Both the position numbers and the translations under genes were made by a program. The notes beneath the pieces were generated by a model that was not told the origin of the DNA, made no database searches, and saw nothing but the letters and a program-made list of their open reading frames with translations. Below, one piece after another: positions 32,619 to 41,519 of a stretch of 60,268 nucleotides of DNA. Every line of letters starts with the position of its first letter. Positions within the stretch are counted from its first letter, which is position 1. The stretch covers positions 1-60,268 of the forward strand of contig URST01000003.1 in assembly GCA_900550585.1 (NCBI GenBank), written 5' to 3'. This DNA is from an uncultured Eubacteriales bacterium. GTDB lineage: Bacteria; Bacillota; Clostridia; Oscillospirales; Oscillospiraceae.

Positions 32619-33596
32619 ATGAACACCATCTTTCAGACACTGGTGTACCAGCGGGAAAAGGGCCTTGACGCGGTGCTGGCCACCATCATCTGGGACGACG
32701 GCTCCGCGCCCCGGGGCAGGGGCAGCCAGATGCTGGTGGGCCGGGAGGGCCTGCTGGCGGGCACCATCGGCGGCGGCGCCGTGGAGGGGCAGTCCATCGC
32801 CCTCGCCCAGGAGCTGCTGGCCTGCGGCGTCCGCAGCAAAACGCGGGAGTTCCGCCTGCGGCGGGACGGCAGCGCCCAGAGCACCGGCATGGTCTGCGGC
32901 GGCGACGTGACCGTGTATTTCCGGTGCATCCCCATGGAGGAGACAGACTGGGACACGCTGGCGGCAGAGGTGCTGCGGCGGGTATCCGTCCGGGAAAAGG
33001 GCTGGCTGGTGCAGCCGCTGGACGGGGAGATGCCCTATCTGGCGGACGAGGATGCTGACAAGGAAAACTGCTTTACAATGCCGCTGCCCGTTGGGGAGCG
33101 GGCCTTGATCTTCGGCGCGGGGCATATCGCCCGGGCGCTGGTGCCGCTGCTGTGTACCGTGGGCTTCCGCCCCGTGGTGTTCGACGACCGGCCCCAGTTC
33201 GCCACCCGGGAGCGGTTCCCCCAGGCCGATCAGGTCATCTGCGGCGACTTCACCCGCATCCGCGACTACCTGACCGTGGGGCCGGAGGATTATGTGGTCA
33301 TCATGACCAACGGGCACGAGTACGATTTTCAGGCGCAGGTGCAGGTGCTGCGGGGCGAGACGGCCTATGTGGGGGTCATCGGCTCCCGGAAAAAGACGGC
33401 CTTTGTCAACCAGCGGCTGCGGGAGGCGGGCATCGCCGAGGAGGCCATCGCCTTCGTCCATACGCCGGTGGGCACCGCCATCAAGGCTGTAACACCGGAG
33501 GAGATTGCCGTGTCCATCACCGGGGAAATGATCCTGGTGCGGGCCACCCGGCGGGAGGCCAGCGGGGAGGCGCATCATGGCTGTCCCATGCACTGA
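32619..33596 (+). CDS. xdhC: XdhC/CoxI family molybdoenzyme maturation protein
   Basis: XdhC proteins bind molybdenum cofactor and help insert the sulfurated form into xanthine dehydrogenase-type enzymes. The 325-residue protein has the N-terminal XdhC signature (GSAPRGRGSQMLV, GTIGGGAVEG) and a C-terminal Rossmann domain with ALIFGAGHIARAL and VGVIGSRKK. GGAGG precedes the ATG. No xanthine dehydrogenase gene is in the window. It overlaps the NTPase gene by 20 nt. Confidence 0.92.
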   Translation: MNTIFQTLVYQREKGLDAVLATIIWDDGSAPRGRGSQMLVGREGLLAGTIGGGAVEGQSIALAQELLACGVRSKTREFRLRRDGSAQSTGMVCGGDVTVYFRCIPMEETDWDTLAAEVLRRVSVREKGWLVQPLDGEMPYLADEDADKENCFTMPLPVGERALIFGAGHIARALVPLLCTVGFRPVVFDDRPQFATRERFPQADQVICGDFTRIRDYLTVGPEDYVVIMTNGHEYDFQAQVQVLRGETAYVGVIGSRKKTAFVNQRLREAGIAEEAIAFVHTPVGTAIKAVTPEEIAVSITGEMILVRATRREASGEAHHGCPMH

Positions 33597-34074
33597 GCAC
33601 CTGTTCCTGACGGGACGGAAGGGCGTGGGCAAATCCACGCTGCTGCGGGCCCTGCTGGAGGGGAAACGGCTGGGCGGATTTTTTACCCGGCGGGTGACCG
33701 GGGTGTTCGACCGGCCCTCCATCCACCTGCTGCGGGCGGCGGAGGACGAACAGCCGTCACCGGAGAATCTGGTGTGCTTCTGCGGGGAGCGGCGGCCTGA
33801 GCGCTTCGAGCTGCTGGGGCCGGCGGCGCTGGCGGATACGGCGGACTGCGACATCATCGTGATGGACGAGCTGGGGCCGTCGGAGGCGGCGGCACAGGGG
33901 TTCCAGGCGGCGGTGCTGGCGGCGCTGGACGGCGAAAAGCCGGTGTACGGCGTTTTGCAGCAGGCGGACAGCGCGTTCCTGCGCCGGGTGGCGGCACATC
34001 CGCGGGTGCGGGTGGTCACGGTGACGGAGGAGAACCGGGACGCGCTGCGGCAGCAGCTCCGCGGGAAAAAGTGA
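33577..34074 (+). CDS. THEP1-like P-loop nucleoside-triphosphatase
   Basis: The 165-residue protein has Walker A TGRKGVGKST, GGFFTRRV and Walker B IIVMDELGPSE, the arrangement of the NTPase_1 (THEP1) family. In other clostridia such NTPases often accompany XdhC and selenium/molybdenum hydroxylase genes; I rely on memory for that. It overlaps xdhC by 20 nt, so the two are translated together. The exact substrate is unknown; a MobB-like role in cofactor handling is an alternative. Confidence 0.78.
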   Translation: MAVPCTEHLFLTGRKGVGKSTLLRALLEGKRLGGFFTRRVTGVFDRPSIHLLRAAEDEQPSPENLVCFCGERRPERFELLGPAALADTADCDIIVMDELGPSEAAAQGFQAAVLAALDGEKPVYGVLQQADSAFLRRVAAHPRVRVVTVTEENRDALRQQLRGKK

Positions 34075-34081
34075 ATCAAAG

Positions 34082-34139
34082 GGCGTGTCATCGGACGCCT
34101 CCGCACAGGATGCGGAGCGGCCGGCGGCACGCCTTTTTT
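34082..34139 (+). terminator. Compound terminator after the NTPase gene
   Basis: GGCGTG and CACGCC close an interior hairpin (CTCCGC / GCGGAG near 34099-34116), and TTTTTT follows. Confidence 0.6.
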
Positions 34140-34155
34140 CGCGGGGGGCGGGAAA

Positions 34156-34189
34156 TGTCCTTTTCTTTGGACAGTGGATACGGTATAAT
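34156..34189 (+). promoter_or_regulatory. Candidate addB promoter with small dyad
   Basis: TATAAT at 34184-34189 is a good -10, 38 nt before the ATG, but no convincing -35 is seen at 16-18 bp. TGTCC (34156-34160) and GGACA (34169-34173) form a dyad over the -35 region, so an activator or repressor may bind. Confidence 0.5.
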
Positions 34190-34227
34190 ACAGCCAAAAG
34201 CGACGCGCGGGAAACGGGGGATGCGGC

Positions 34228-37200
34228 ATGGAACTGCATATCTGGATGGGCCGGGCCGGGGCCGGTAAGAGCCGGCTGGTGCTGGAGACCATGGAAAAGC
34301 GGCGGAGCCGGCGGCCGCAGGTGCTGCTGGTGCCGGAGCACGCCTCCCACGAGGCGGAGCTGGATCTGTGCCGGGCCTGCGGCCCCACCGCCAGCCGGGA
34401 TGCGGAGGTGCTGAGCTTCCGGAACCTGGCCACCCGGGTGCTGGGGCAGGTGGGTGGTCTGGCGGATGTGACGCTGGACAACGGCGGCAAGCTGCTGACC
34501 ATGCGCCGGGCATTGCAGGAGGTGAGCGGGCGGCTGACGGTGTTTGCCCGGCCCTCCCAGCGGCCGGCGTTCCTGCGGCAGCTGGTGGCGCTGGCCGACG
34601 AGCTGTACGCCTACCGGGTGACGCCGGAGCAGCTGATGGAGCAGGTGGCGGACATGGACGGCGCGGCGGGGGAGAAGCTGCGGTCGGCGGCGCTGATCTA
34701 CGGCGCCTACGATGCCCGGCTGCGGGGCGAGGGGTTCGATGCCCGCTCCCGGGTGCAGAAGCTGTGCGACGCCCTGCCGGCATCGGACTATCTGGCGGGC
34801 AAGGACGTGTATGTGGACGGCTTTTCCTACTTCAACCGGGTGGAGGAGGACATCCTGGCCACGGCGCTGCGGCAGGCGGAGAGCTTGACGGTGACGCTGC
34901 TGGGGGACGAGTCCGACCCACAGCTGTTCCAGAACGCCCTGCGGCAGCGGGAGCGGCTGAAGCGCATGGCGGCGCAGGCACACAGCAAGTGTGAAGTAAA
35001 AACGCTTGCCAGAAAAAGCGGCGGCGCGCTGGCGCATCTGGAGCGCTGCTTCTTCGGCGGCGAGACGCCGTGGCAGGGGGAGGAGCCGCCCATCCGGCTG
35101 TATCAGGCGGAGACGGCGTTCTCCGAGGTGGAGTATGTGTCCGCCTGTGTGCGGCGGCTGGCCCGGGAGGGCTGCCGCTGGCGGGACATCGGCGTGGCGG
35201 CCCGGAACATGGAGGTGTACGGCCCGCTGCTGGAGGCGGTGTTCCGCCGGGACGGCATCCCGGCCTACATCAGCCGCCGCAGCGACATTCTGGAAAAACC
35301 GGTGCTGACCATGCTGCTGTCGGCGGTAGACGCCGTTACCGGCGGATTTGAATACGAGGACGTGTTCCGCTGTCTCAAGACCGGCATGGCCGGGATCACG
35401 GCGGCGGAGTGCGACATACTGGAAAACTATGTGATCCGGTGGGAGATCCGGGGCGGCATGTGGCTGCGGGACACAGACTGGACGGCCAGTCCCGACGGCT
35501 ACGGCGCGGAGCTGAACGAGACGCGGCGGCAGCGGCTGGCGCAGGTCAATGCGGTGCGCCGCCGGGTACGCAGGCTGTTCCTGGATCTGAGTGAGGGACT
35601 GAAAGCTGGAGAAACCGTGCGGGATAAAGCAGAAGCACTTTACAGATTTGCGGAGTCCGCGGGCGTTCCGGAAACGCTGGAGCGGCATACGGAGGCGCTG
35701 TACGGAGACGGGCAGGTGCAGCTGGCGGAGGAGTACCGGCAGCTGTGGAGCATCTTCTGCGGCGTGCTGGATCAGTTCGTGGAGCTGCTGGGCGGCGTGG
35801 AGGTGGACGGGCAGGAATTTGCCCGGCTGCTGCGGCTGGTGCTGAGCCAGTACGCCGTGGCCACCATCCCCGCCACGCTGGACCAGGTAAAGGTGACGCC
35901 CATCACCCGGAACGACCGGCACACGGTGAAGCATCTTTTCCTGCTGGGCGCCAACGACAACGTGCTGCCTACGGTGGAGCAGGGCGGCGGTCTGCTGGAC
36001 GCCCAGGAGCGGGCGCTTCTGCAGCAGCGGGGCATTTTGCTGTCCGACGCCACGTTCGATCCCCTCAGCGCGGAGCTGCAGAACATCTATGCGTGTCTGG
36101 CCCAGCCCACGGCGTCCCTGACGGTGACGTGGCCTGTGACGGACGGTGCGGGCGGTCAGCTGCTGCCGTCCTTCGCGGTGGGGCGCATCGCCCGGCTGTT
36201 CCCGCAGGTCACGGTGGAGCGGGAGAACGGCGGCTACCGGCGGGAGCTGCCGTCGACGGCGCTGGCGCTGGCCGGACAGGAGCCGGGCGGGCCGCTGTGG
36301 CGATACTTTGCGGAAAACGGCGAGGCGCCGCTGCTGGCGCGGATGGAGCAGGCCCGGGCCATGGGGCGGGGCAGGCTGTCGCCTCAGGCGGTGGAGACGC
36401 TGTACGGACGGCGCATCGCCATGTCCGCGTCCCGCATCGACCGGCTGAAAAGCTGCCACTTCGGGTATTTCATGGAGTACGGCCTGCGGGCCAGAGAGCG
36501 CACCAGCGCCGGGTTCGAGGCGCCGGAGGTGGGCACGTTCATCCACTACCTGCTGGAGAACGTGAACCGGGATGTCCGGGACCGGGGTGGCTACGGGCAG
36601 GTGGACAAGGCGGCGCTGCGGCGGCTGGTGCATCACTATGTGGACGAGTACGCCCGGACGCAGATCGACGGCTACGCCGAAAAGAGCGCCCGGTTCCGGT
36701 ATCTGTTCTCCCGGCTGCGGGAGACGGCCTGCGCCATCGTGGAGAACATCGCCGACGAGATGGCGGTGTCGGATTTCCAGCCCATGGCATTTGAGCTGGG
36801 CTTCGGCGGGAAGGACGGAAAGCTGCCGGCAGTCACTGTAACAGAGGGGGACACCACGCTGTCCGTGGGCGGTAAGGTGGACCGGGTGGACGGCTGGCTG
36901 AAGGACGGAAAGCTCTACATCCGGGTGGTGGACTACAAGACCGGCAAAAAGGCCTTCGATCTGGCGGACGTGCGGTATGGGCTGGGTATCCAGATGCTGC
37001 TGTACCTGTTCACGCTCCAAAAAGAAGGGAGCGCCTTCTTCGGAAAGCCGGTGGAGCCGGCGGGCGTGCTGTACATGCCGGCGCGGGACATCATCCTGCG
37101 GGCGGACCGGGCCATTCCGCCGGACAAGCTGGAGGATATGCTGCGGCGGGAGCTGCGGCGCACCGGCATGCTGCTGGGCGAGCCGGAGGTGCTGACGGCC

Positions 37201-37545
37201 ATGGAGCACAGCGCGCTGGAGTCGCCGTGCTATCTGCCGGTGGGCGTGACAAAGGACGGCGCCGTGCAAGGCCTGGCATCCAGCGTACTGGTGAACGCGG
37301 CGCAGATGGGCAGGATGGCGCGGTACATCGACAGCCTGCTGCATCGGGTGGCCCGGGAGATCGGAGACGGCAACATCGACGCCGACCCGTGCACCCGGGG
37401 ACCGCAGGACAGCGCCTGCGCCTGGTGCGCGTTTCAGGCGGCGTGCTGGTTCGACGAGAGCCGGGACAAGCCGCACTATCTGAAAAAGACCACGCCGGAG
37501 GAGTTCTGGCAGGTGGTGGACAGGGAGGTGGAGCAGCATGGCTGA
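34228..37545 (+). CDS. addB: AddB subunit of the AddAB helicase-nuclease
   Basis: AddB pairs with AddA to resect double-strand breaks for recombination. The 1105-residue protein has an N-terminal Walker A (MGRAGAGKSRL), an inactive helicase-like middle and a C-terminal RecB-type nuclease domain with VDRVDGW and VVDYKTGK. The four cysteines of the AddB iron-sulfur cluster are visible: Cys743, then Cys1064, Cys1067 and Cys1073 (CAWCAFQAAC). A GGGG-rich site precedes the ATG. It overlaps addA by 8 nt. Confidence 0.95.
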   Translation: MELHIWMGRAGAGKSRLVLETMEKRRSRRPQVLLVPEHASHEAELDLCRACGPTASRDAEVLSFRNLATRVLGQVGGLADVTLDNGGKLLTMRRALQEVSGRLTVFARPSQRPAFLRQLVALADELYAYRVTPEQLMEQVADMDGAAGEKLRSAALIYGAYDARLRGEGFDARSRVQKLCDALPASDYLAGKDVYVDGFSYFNRVEEDILATALRQAESLTVTLLGDESDPQLFQNALRQRERLKRMAAQAHSKCEVKTLARKSGGALAHLERCFFGGETPWQGEEPPIRLYQAETAFSEVEYVSACVRRLAREGCRWRDIGVAARNMEVYGPLLEAVFRRDGIPAYISRRSDILEKPVLTMLLSAVDAVTGGFEYEDVFRCLKTGMAGITAAECDILENYVIRWEIRGGMWLRDTDWTASPDGYGAELNETRRQRLAQVNAVRRRVRRLFLDLSEGLKAGETVRDKAEALYRFAESAGVPETLERHTEALYGDGQVQLAEEYRQLWSIFCGVLDQFVELLGGVEVDGQEFARLLRLVLSQYAVATIPATLDQVKVTPITRNDRHTVKHLFLLGANDNVLPTVEQGGGLLDAQERALLQQRGILLSDATFDPLSAELQNIYACLAQPTASLTVTWPVTDGAGGQLLPSFAVGRIARLFPQVTVERENGGYRRELPSTALALAGQEPGGPLWRYFAENGEAPLLARMEQARAMGRGRLSPQAVETLYGRRIAMSASRIDRLKSCHFGYFMEYGLRARERTSAGFEAPEVGTFIHYLLENVNRDVRDRGGYGQVDKAALRRLVHHYVDEYARTQIDGYAEKSARFRYLFSRLRETACAIVENIADEMAVSDFQPMAFELGFGGKDGKLPAVTVTEGDTTLSVGGKVDRVDGWLKDGKLYIRVVDYKTGKKAFDLADVRYGLGIQMLLYLFTLQKEGSAFFGKPVEPAGVLYMPARDIILRADRAIPPDKLEDMLRRELRRTGMLLGEPEVLTAMEHSALESPCYLPVGVTKDGAVQGLASSVLVNAAQMGRMARYIDSLLHRVAREIGDGNIDADPCTRGPQDSACAWCAFQAACWFDESRDKPHYLKKTTPEEFWQVVDREVEQHG

Positions 37546-40500
37546 ACTGAAGCTGACGGAGCAGCAGCACGCGGCGGTCTTTGACCGGGGCGGCAGCCTG
37601 CTGGTGTCCGCCGCCGCCGGCTCCGGCAAGACGAAGGTGCTGGTGGAGCGGGTGTTCTCCTACCTGACGGTGGAGCGGTGCGACGTAGACGATTTCCTCA
37701 TCATCACCTATACCCGCGCGGCGGCGGCAGAGCTGCGGGCGCGGCTGGCGGCGGAGCTGGCGGCCCGGGTGGCGGCGTCCCCGGAGGACCGGCACCTGCG
37801 GCGGCAGCTGTTCCGGGTGTACCAGGCGGACATCAAGACGGTGGACGCCTTCTGTGCGTCGCTGCTGCGGGAGCATATCCACCTTTTGGAGCCGGTGGAC
37901 GGACGAAGCCTGACGCCGGACTTCCGGGTACTGGATGAGGCGGAGGCTAGGCTGCTGAAGGAGCGGGCGCTGGAGCGGACGCTGGAATCATTCTATGAGG
38001 ACATCGAAAACGGCGACGAGGCCTTTGCGCTGCTGGCGGGGACGCTGGGCGCGGGACGGGACGACCGGGCGCTGGCGGAGCTGGTGCTGGAGCTGCACGA
38101 GAAGATCCAGAGCCACCCCTATCCGGTGCGGTGGCTGCATCAGGCGGCGGAGGACTGGCGTCAGCCGCCGGAAACGCTGGCCGACAGCGTGTACGGCCGG
38201 ACAGTGATGGAGGATACCGTGCGCAAGGCCCTGTTCTGGGCGGAGCAGCTGGAGCGGGCCGCGGAGGCCATGGAGGATTGCGAGGCGGTGTACAACGCCT
38301 ACGCGGACCGTTTTCTGGAGACGGCGGCACAGCTGCGGCAGTATGAACAGGCGGCGCAGAAGGGCTGGGAGGCCATGGGCCGCATCGCGCCGGAATTCCG
38401 GCGCATGGGCGCGGTGCGGGGCGATGAGAACGGTGCGGCCAAGGCGGCGGCGCAGGCGGTGCTGAAGAAGTGCAAGGATGCCTTGAAAAAGCTGGCGGCG
38501 CCGTATCAGGTGCCGGAGGCGGCACATCTGGAGGATCTCCGCGCCACGGCGCCGGCCATGCTGGCGCTGCTGCGGCTGACGGAGCGGTTTTCCCAGCGGT
38601 ACCAGGCGGAGAAGGTGCGGCGCAACGCCATGGACTTCTCCGATCAGGAGCACTATGCCGTGACGCTGCTGTGTCAGGAGGACGGAAGCCCTACGGAGCT
38701 GGCACGGCAGATATCCCAGCGGTATCAGGAGATCATGGTGGACGAGTATCAGGATACCAACGAGGTGCAGGACTGCATCTTTCAGGCCATCTCCCGGGAG
38801 GGACAGAACCTGTTCACCGTGGGGGACGTGAAGCAGAGCATCTACCGGTTCCGGCTGGCGGACCCCACCATCTTTTTGGGGAAATACCGGCGGTTCGCCG
38901 ACGCGGCGGAGGCGGCGGACGGCCAGCCCCGGCGCATGGTGCTCAGCCGGAACTTCCGCTCCCGGCGGGAGGTGCTGGAGGCTGCCAACGCTGTGTTCGC
39001 GGACATCATGTCCCGGGAAATGGGCGAGATGGACTATACGGCGGAGGAGCAGCTGTACTTCGGCGCGGACTACTACGCCGACGCGGCAGGCCGGGAGACG
39101 GAGATGCACGTCATCAGCGTGGAGGACACACCGGAGCAGCGCTTCGACTGGACGGAGGCGGAGGCCCGCTTCGCGGCGCGGCGCATCCGGCAACTGCTGG
39201 ACGAGAGGTTCCCCGTGCAGGGAGAGGACGGTATGCGGCCCGTGCGGCCGGAGGATATCGTGATCCTCATGCGCTCCCCCCGGTCGCGGATGAAGGCGTT
39301 CACCGCCGCGCTGGCCCGGGAGGGCATTCCCTGCGGCGGCGGGGAGAGCGACGACTTCTTCAGCGCCATGGAGATCGCGGTGACGGTGTCGCTGCTGGAG
39401 ATCGTGGACAACCCCCGGCAGGACGTGCCCCTCATCTCCGTGCTGCGCTCGCCGCTGGTGGGCATGTGCCCCGATGAGCTGGCGGCCATCCGGACCCTGC
39501 AGCCGGAGGGGGACTACTATGACGCGCTGTGCCGGGACCAGGGACCGGCGGCTCAGGCGTTTCTGGCGCTGCTGGAGGAGCTGCGGCAGGCGGCGCGGGA
39601 GCTGGCGGCGGATGAGCTGCTGTGGTACATCTACGACCGGTGCCATGCCATGGCCATCTTCGGGGCCATGGCAGACGGTGCCCGGCGGCAGGCACGGCTG
39701 ACGGCGCTGTACGACTATGCCCGGCAGCTGGTGCAGAGCGGCAAGGTGGGGCTGTTCGACTTCATCACCCACCTGCGGCGGCTGCTGGAAAAGGGCGAAG
39801 CGCCGGGGCTGTCCGCCGCGCAGGCGGCGGAGGGCGTGCAGATCATGAGCGTCCACCGCTCCAAGGGACTGGAGTTCCCGGTGGTCATTCTGGCGGACCT
39901 GCAGAAAAGCTTCAACCGGCAGGATCTGAGCTGTCCGGTACTGGTGCATCCCCAGCTGGGGCTGGGCACGGAGCGGGTGGACGGCGCGCGGCACATCCGG
40001 TACGACACCATCTCCAAGACGGCGCTGGCGCTGCGGCTGGACAGGGAGGCCAAGGCCGAGGAAATGCGCATCCTGTATGTGGCCATGACCCGTGCCAAGG
40101 AGAAGCTGATCCTGCTGGACTGCCGCAAGCATATGGACAGGAAACTGCGGGACCTGACGGCGCTGACCGGCTCGCCGGTGATGCCGGAGGCGGTGTCCGC
40201 CGCCGGTTCGCCGGGAGAGTGGCTGCTGCTGTCGCTGCTGCACACCGACGGCGCTGCGGCGCTCCACGCGCTGGCGGGCATCCGTCCGGAGGTGCTGACG
40301 CCGCTGCCGGACAGCTGGACCATCCGGCTGTGGCGTGAGGGCGGCGAGGAGACGCAGGCGCAGCCGCAGCCGGCGGCGGAGGAGCGGGAGGTCAGGACAT
40401 ACACACAGCCGGACGAGGCGGCGCTGGCCTTCGTATACCCCTATCAGGCGGTGACGGCGGTGCCCACCAAGATCACGGCCACCCAGCTGAAGGGCCGGGA

Positions 40501-41098
40501 GCTGGATCAGGAGGTCGCCGAGGGCGCAGGCACGGTACGGCGGCCCGCCGCACCGGAAAAGCCCCTGTTCTTACAGGAAAAGCGGGGACTGTCCGCCGCG
40601 GAGCGGGGCACGGCCATCCATCTGGTGATGCAGTACCTGCCGCTGGACACCGCGCCTGCGGCGGAGGCGGTGAAGGCACAGGTACAGACGCTGGAACAGC
40701 GGCGGCTGCTGACGGCGGCTCAGGCGGAGGCGGTGGACGCAGAGGCCATCGCGGCGTTCCTGCGTTCCCCGCTGGCGGCGCGCATCCAAGGCGCGGAACG
40801 GGTGTGGCGGGAGTACCGCTTCGCCCTGCTGATGCCGGCAGAGCGCTATGCACGGAGCGCGGAGGGTGAGGAGATGCTGCTGCAGGGCGTGGCGGACTGC
40901 GTATTCGAGGAAAATGACGCCCTGACGGTGGTGGACTTCAAGACCGACCGGGTGACGGCGGAGGAGACGCTCCAACGCGCAGAGCTGTACCGTCCGCAGC
41001 TGCAGGCATACAGTGACGCCCTGAGCCGCATTATGGAAAAGCCGGTGTCACAGCGCATCCTGTACTTTTTCCGGAGCGGCACGGAAATTTCTTTGTAA
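37538..41098 (+). CDS. addA: AddA subunit of the AddAB helicase-nuclease
   Basis: AddA is the motor helicase and second nuclease of AddAB. The 1186-residue protein has UvrD-type motifs in order: SAAAGSGKTKVLVERV (near residue 25), ARAAAAELRARL, VDEYQDTNEVQ, FTVGDVKQSIYRFR, SVHRSKGLEFPVV and LYVAMTRAKEKLIL. A C-terminal nuclease domain carries VVDFKTDR near residue 1130. The ATG lies inside the addB stop region, giving coupled translation. Length matches the family. Confidence 0.96.
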   Translation: MAELKLTEQQHAAVFDRGGSLLVSAAAGSGKTKVLVERVFSYLTVERCDVDDFLIITYTRAAAAELRARLAAELAARVAASPEDRHLRRQLFRVYQADIKTVDAFCASLLREHIHLLEPVDGRSLTPDFRVLDEAEARLLKERALERTLESFYEDIENGDEAFALLAGTLGAGRDDRALAELVLELHEKIQSHPYPVRWLHQAAEDWRQPPETLADSVYGRTVMEDTVRKALFWAEQLERAAEAMEDCEAVYNAYADRFLETAAQLRQYEQAAQKGWEAMGRIAPEFRRMGAVRGDENGAAKAAAQAVLKKCKDALKKLAAPYQVPEAAHLEDLRATAPAMLALLRLTERFSQRYQAEKVRRNAMDFSDQEHYAVTLLCQEDGSPTELARQISQRYQEIMVDEYQDTNEVQDCIFQAISREGQNLFTVGDVKQSIYRFRLADPTIFLGKYRRFADAAEAADGQPRRMVLSRNFRSRREVLEAANAVFADIMSREMGEMDYTAEEQLYFGADYYADAAGRETEMHVISVEDTPEQRFDWTEAEARFAARRIRQLLDERFPVQGEDGMRPVRPEDIVILMRSPRSRMKAFTAALAREGIPCGGGESDDFFSAMEIAVTVSLLEIVDNPRQDVPLISVLRSPLVGMCPDELAAIRTLQPEGDYYDALCRDQGPAAQAFLALLEELRQAARELAADELLWYIYDRCHAMAIFGAMADGARRQARLTALYDYARQLVQSGKVGLFDFITHLRRLLEKGEAPGLSAAQAAEGVQIMSVHRSKGLEFPVVILADLQKSFNRQDLSCPVLVHPQLGLGTERVDGARHIRYDTISKTALALRLDREAKAEEMRILYVAMTRAKEKLILLDCRKHMDRKLRDLTALTGSPVMPEAVSAAGSPGEWLLLSLLHTDGAAALHALAGIRPEVLTPLPDSWTIRLWREGGEETQAQPQPAAEEREVRTYTQPDEAALAFVYPYQAVTAVPTKITATQLKGRELDQEVAEGAGTVRRPAAPEKPLFLQEKRGLSAAERGTAIHLVMQYLPLDTAPAAEAVKAQVQTLEQRRLLTAAQAEAVDAEAIAAFLRSPLAARIQGAERVWREYRFALLMPAERYARSAEGEEMLLQGVADCVFEENDALTVVDFKTDRVTAEETLQRAELYRPQLQAYSDALSRIMEKPVSQRILYFFRSGTEISL

Positions 41099-41114
41099 AT
41101 GCTGCGAAAAATGC

Positions 41115-41143
41115 TTGCATTTGCGGGAAATATGTGCTATCAT
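41115..41143 (+). promoter_or_regulatory. Promoter of rpmE
   Basis: TTGCAT (41115-41120), 17-bp spacer, TATCAT (41138-41143). The leader of about 55 nt contains the hairpin GTGGC-GAA-GCCAC (41157-41169), a possible autoregulatory element as reported for L31 leaders in other bacteria. Confidence 0.7.
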
Positions 41144-41205
41144 CACAGTTGCGTTTGTGGCGAAGCCACGGCGACGAGTGAACCAGAAAGGGGTGAACAT
41201 GAGCA

Positions 41206-41409
41206 ATGAAGGAAGGAATCCATCCCAATTATCAGCAGACTACTATCAAATGCGCCTGCGGTAATGTGATTGAGACAGGTTCTACGAAGAAGGATATTCG
41301 CGTGGAAGTCTGCTCTAAGTGTCACCCCTTCTTCACCGGCAAGCAGAAGCTGGTGGATACCGGCGGACGTGTTGCCAAGTTCAACAAGCGTTTCGGCCTG
41401 GACAAGTAA
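41206..41409 (+). CDS. rpmE: 50S ribosomal protein L31 (zinc-binding form)
   Basis: The 67-residue protein is bL31 with all four zinc-ligand cysteines: Cys16, Cys18, Cys36 and Cys39 (CACG, CSKCH), and ends RVAKFNKRFGLDK. The ATG at 41206 is fixed by family alignment (MKEGIHPNYQ). Oddly, an out-of-frame ATG at 41199 sits at better distance from the AAAGGGG site. The gene is monocistronic, with a terminator 19 nt after its stop. Confidence 0.96.
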   Translation: MKEGIHPNYQQTTIKCACGNVIETGSTKKDIRVEVCSKCHPFFTGKQKLVDTGGRVAKFNKRFGLDK

Positions 41410-41427
41410 AAGAGACACGTCACATCA

Positions 41428-41463
41428 CAAGACCCGTACCGTTTGGTGCGGGTCTTGTTTGTT
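41428..41463 (+). terminator. Terminator of rpmE
   Basis: A 13-bp stem (41428-41440 with 41445-41457, one G-T pair) is followed by TTTGTTT. Confidence 0.85.
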
Positions 41464-41490
41464 TACATTTGCTGCGGGATACGGTATACT
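41462..41490 (+). promoter_or_regulatory. Promoter of hflX
   Basis: TTTACA (41462-41467), 17-bp spacer, TATACT (41485-41490). The ATG is only 29 nt downstream, so the leader is short. Confidence 0.75.
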
Positions 41491-41519
41491 ATACCAAAAT
41501 ACAGGCAAGAGGGTACTAT

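Noticed and set aside
33757..37629. A 1290-codon open frame on the minus strand
   Set aside because: It is antisense to addB. AddB is confirmed by its Walker A motif, nuclease motif and four cluster cysteines.
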